Shown here piece after piece: positions 63,030 through 64,000 of a DNA stretch of 64,000 bases (position 1 is the stretch's first letter; each line of letters opens with the position of its first letter). The DNA is taken from positions 3,699,769 through 3,763,768 of the forward strand of contig NZ_OY761461.1 of NCBI RefSeq assembly GCF_963664555.1, given 5' to 3'. Below the pieces are notes generated by a model. The model saw only the letters and a program-made list of their open reading frames with translations. It did no database searches and was not told the DNA's origin. Made by a program: the position numbers and the translations under genes. Source of the DNA: Labilibaculum sp. Lineage in GTDB: Bacteria > Bacteroidota > Bacteroidia > Bacteroidales > Marinifilaceae.

Positions 63030-64000
63030 ATGAAGAACAAATTGACACTTGACAGATTTCAGGGTAAAGGATGGTATGAATTCATGATTAAGAATTTATG
63101 GAGGTATCCAAACAGATTGCTGGCACTAAAAGCGGCAACTGCCATGAGTATTCTGCTGATTCCATTTGTTGTTACCGGTTCTGCAAATATGGGTTTCACC
63201 CTTGCTTTGGGTGCACTGGCCGGTGCTCTTTCCGAAACCGATGATCATCCCAAAGGACGTGTGAAAACACTGATTCTTACCCTGATAAGCTTTATTATAT
63301 CGAGTTTATCGGTGGAATTACTGCTGCCTTACCCAATTCTGTTTGGCATTGGTTTAATTGGTTCTACAATTACATTTATTGTTTTGGGCGGACTGGGTGA
63401 GCGGTACAGAGGGGTTACATTCGGAGCTTTGCTCGTTGCCATTTATACTATGTTAGGTGCTGATATTTCACCAAATTGGTACTGGCAACCCTTGCTTTTG
63501 CCTGCAGGTGCCTTGTGTTATGGAATCCTTTCTCTTATTTTACTAGTTCTCCGTCCTAACAGACTATTGGAAGAGCAATTGGCCCAGGGATTCGAGGATC
63601 TGAGCTTGTACATGAAGGAAAAAGCGCGGCTTTTCCCAAGTGATTCCAAATCGCAGGAAAAAATACGAGGCCGGTTGGCTACCTTAAATATTCAGTTCAT
63701 CAACTCGCTGGAAAGGTGCAAAAATGTACTCAACTCTTATTCCGATGCTATCGATGATCCGAATGAACTACGCCCTTACCTGCACAAATTTGTACTCTTG
63801 CAAAGTTTACACGAAAGAGCCTCTTCAAGTCACGAACGATACGATCTGTTAAGTGATGAACCCGATAATCTCGAAGTTCTGGAAGGACTGGGGCAGTTGC
63901 TATTGCAATTATCTCTTGCGTGCCATGAAGTTTCGAAAAGCTTATTAATGGGAACAAGCTATCATCATCCGGTTTCGCTAAAATGGACCATTTCGGCCAT
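63030..64000 (+). CDS. FUSC/YccS-family membrane protein, 3' part outside the window
   Basis: The frame starts at the ATG at 63030 (MKNKLTLDRFQGKGWYEF) and is open to the window end, giving 323 residues. The N-terminal part has about six membrane helices (ALKAATAMSILLIPFVVTGS, MGFTLALGALAGALS, FGIGLIGSTITFIVLGGLGERYRGVTFGALLVAIYTMLG). A soluble helical region begins near residue 180 (RPNRLLEEQLAQGFEDLSLYM). This matches the first half of YccS/YhfK-type proteins of the FUSC superfamily, which are about 700 residues with a second membrane half. They are linked to aromatic-acid or other efflux; function here is unknown. Confidence 0.85.
   Translation, partial: MKNKLTLDRFQGKGWYEFMIKNLWRYPNRLLALKAATAMSILLIPFVVTGSANMGFTLALGALAGALSETDDHPKGRVKTLILTLISFIISSLSVELLLPYPILFGIGLIGSTITFIVLGGLGERYRGVTFGALLVAIYTMLGADISPNWYWQPLLLPAGALCYGILSLILLVLRPNRLLEEQLAQGFEDLSLYMKEKARLFPSDSKSQEKIRGRLATLNIQFINSLERCKNVLNSYSDAIDDPNELRPYLHKFVLLQSLHERASSSHERYDLLSDEPDNLEVLEGLGQLLLQLSLACHEVSKSLLMGTSYHHPVSLKWTISA

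Noticed and set aside
1..64000. tRNA or rRNA genes
   Set aside because: No cloverleaf-like sequence with GTTCRANNC or conserved rRNA segments was noticed; a tRNA search program was not available, so a missed one cannot be excluded.

Overview
The window is bacterial and almost certainly from a Bacteroidota genome. The evidence is paired SusC/SusD outer-membrane proteins, a hybrid two-component regulator with a periplasmic propeller, a type IX secretion C-terminal sorting domain, HU-like and HYC_CC_PP family proteins, low GC and TAnnTTTG promoter boxes. The mix resembles marine Marinilabiliales such as Labilibaculum, Marinifilum or Ancylomarina, but that placement is inference. Nearly all genes lie on the minus strand. 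No rRNA, tRNA or CRISPR array was seen.

Region 1 (1-8.0 kb) is a mobile and defence segment. It holds a PD-(D/E)XK nuclease-like gene (cut by the window edge), a HEPN-like gene, an IS110-family element with a structured non-coding end, and a type I Thoeris operon: a TIR gene broken by one in-frame stop, ThsA (SIR2-SLOG) and an intact ThsB. An IS91-family transposase with its partner tyrosine recombinase follows. Imperfect palindromes of about 125-130 bp with YAAC...GTT ends flank the Thoeris operon and resemble integron attC sites. Similar palindromes recur at 53.0 and 55.6 kb around other small accessory genes.

Region 2 (8.1-10.3 kb) contains an HU-like gene followed by five palindromes at an exact 22-bp period, a 40-codon reading frame that starts cleanly only if one A is removed from a run of eight, galE and a possible small membrane-protein gene.

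Region 3 (10.4-33.0 kb) is a polysaccharide-utilisation locus for unsaturated uronic-acid oligosaccharides. It comprises a SusR-like propeller regulator, a GH88 unsaturated glucuronyl hydrolase, SusD, SusC, two related surface proteins, a hybrid two-component regulator, and an operon of kduI, kduD, a DUF4861 protein and a hexuronate-type MFS transporter divergent from a LacI regulator. Uptake through SusCD, removal of the unsaturated uronate by GH88, and KduI/KduD conversion towards 2-keto-3-deoxygluconate form a coherent route. No polysaccharide lyase is present.

Region 4 (33.1-51 kb) is core-like: an rRNA methyltransferase-like gene; a copper/silver efflux operon (HYC_CC_PP protein, CusA, CusC, CusB, HMA protein) next to an AraC regulator carrying its own CxxC metal-binding segment; an ATP-cone/nuclease fusion; CorA; two MscS channels; and a 968-residue coiled-coil NTPase-like protein with a degenerate P-loop.

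Region 5 (51.0-64.0 kb) opens with a tandem array of exact 41-bp period. Small accessory genes follow (lipoprotein, methyltransferase, HAD phosphatase, AraC, isochorismatase-like, membrane protein) with attC-like palindromes and an IS91-end remnant. A 2013-residue T9SS-secreted protein carrying two different nuclease domains comes next, and the window ends inside a FUSC-family membrane protein.
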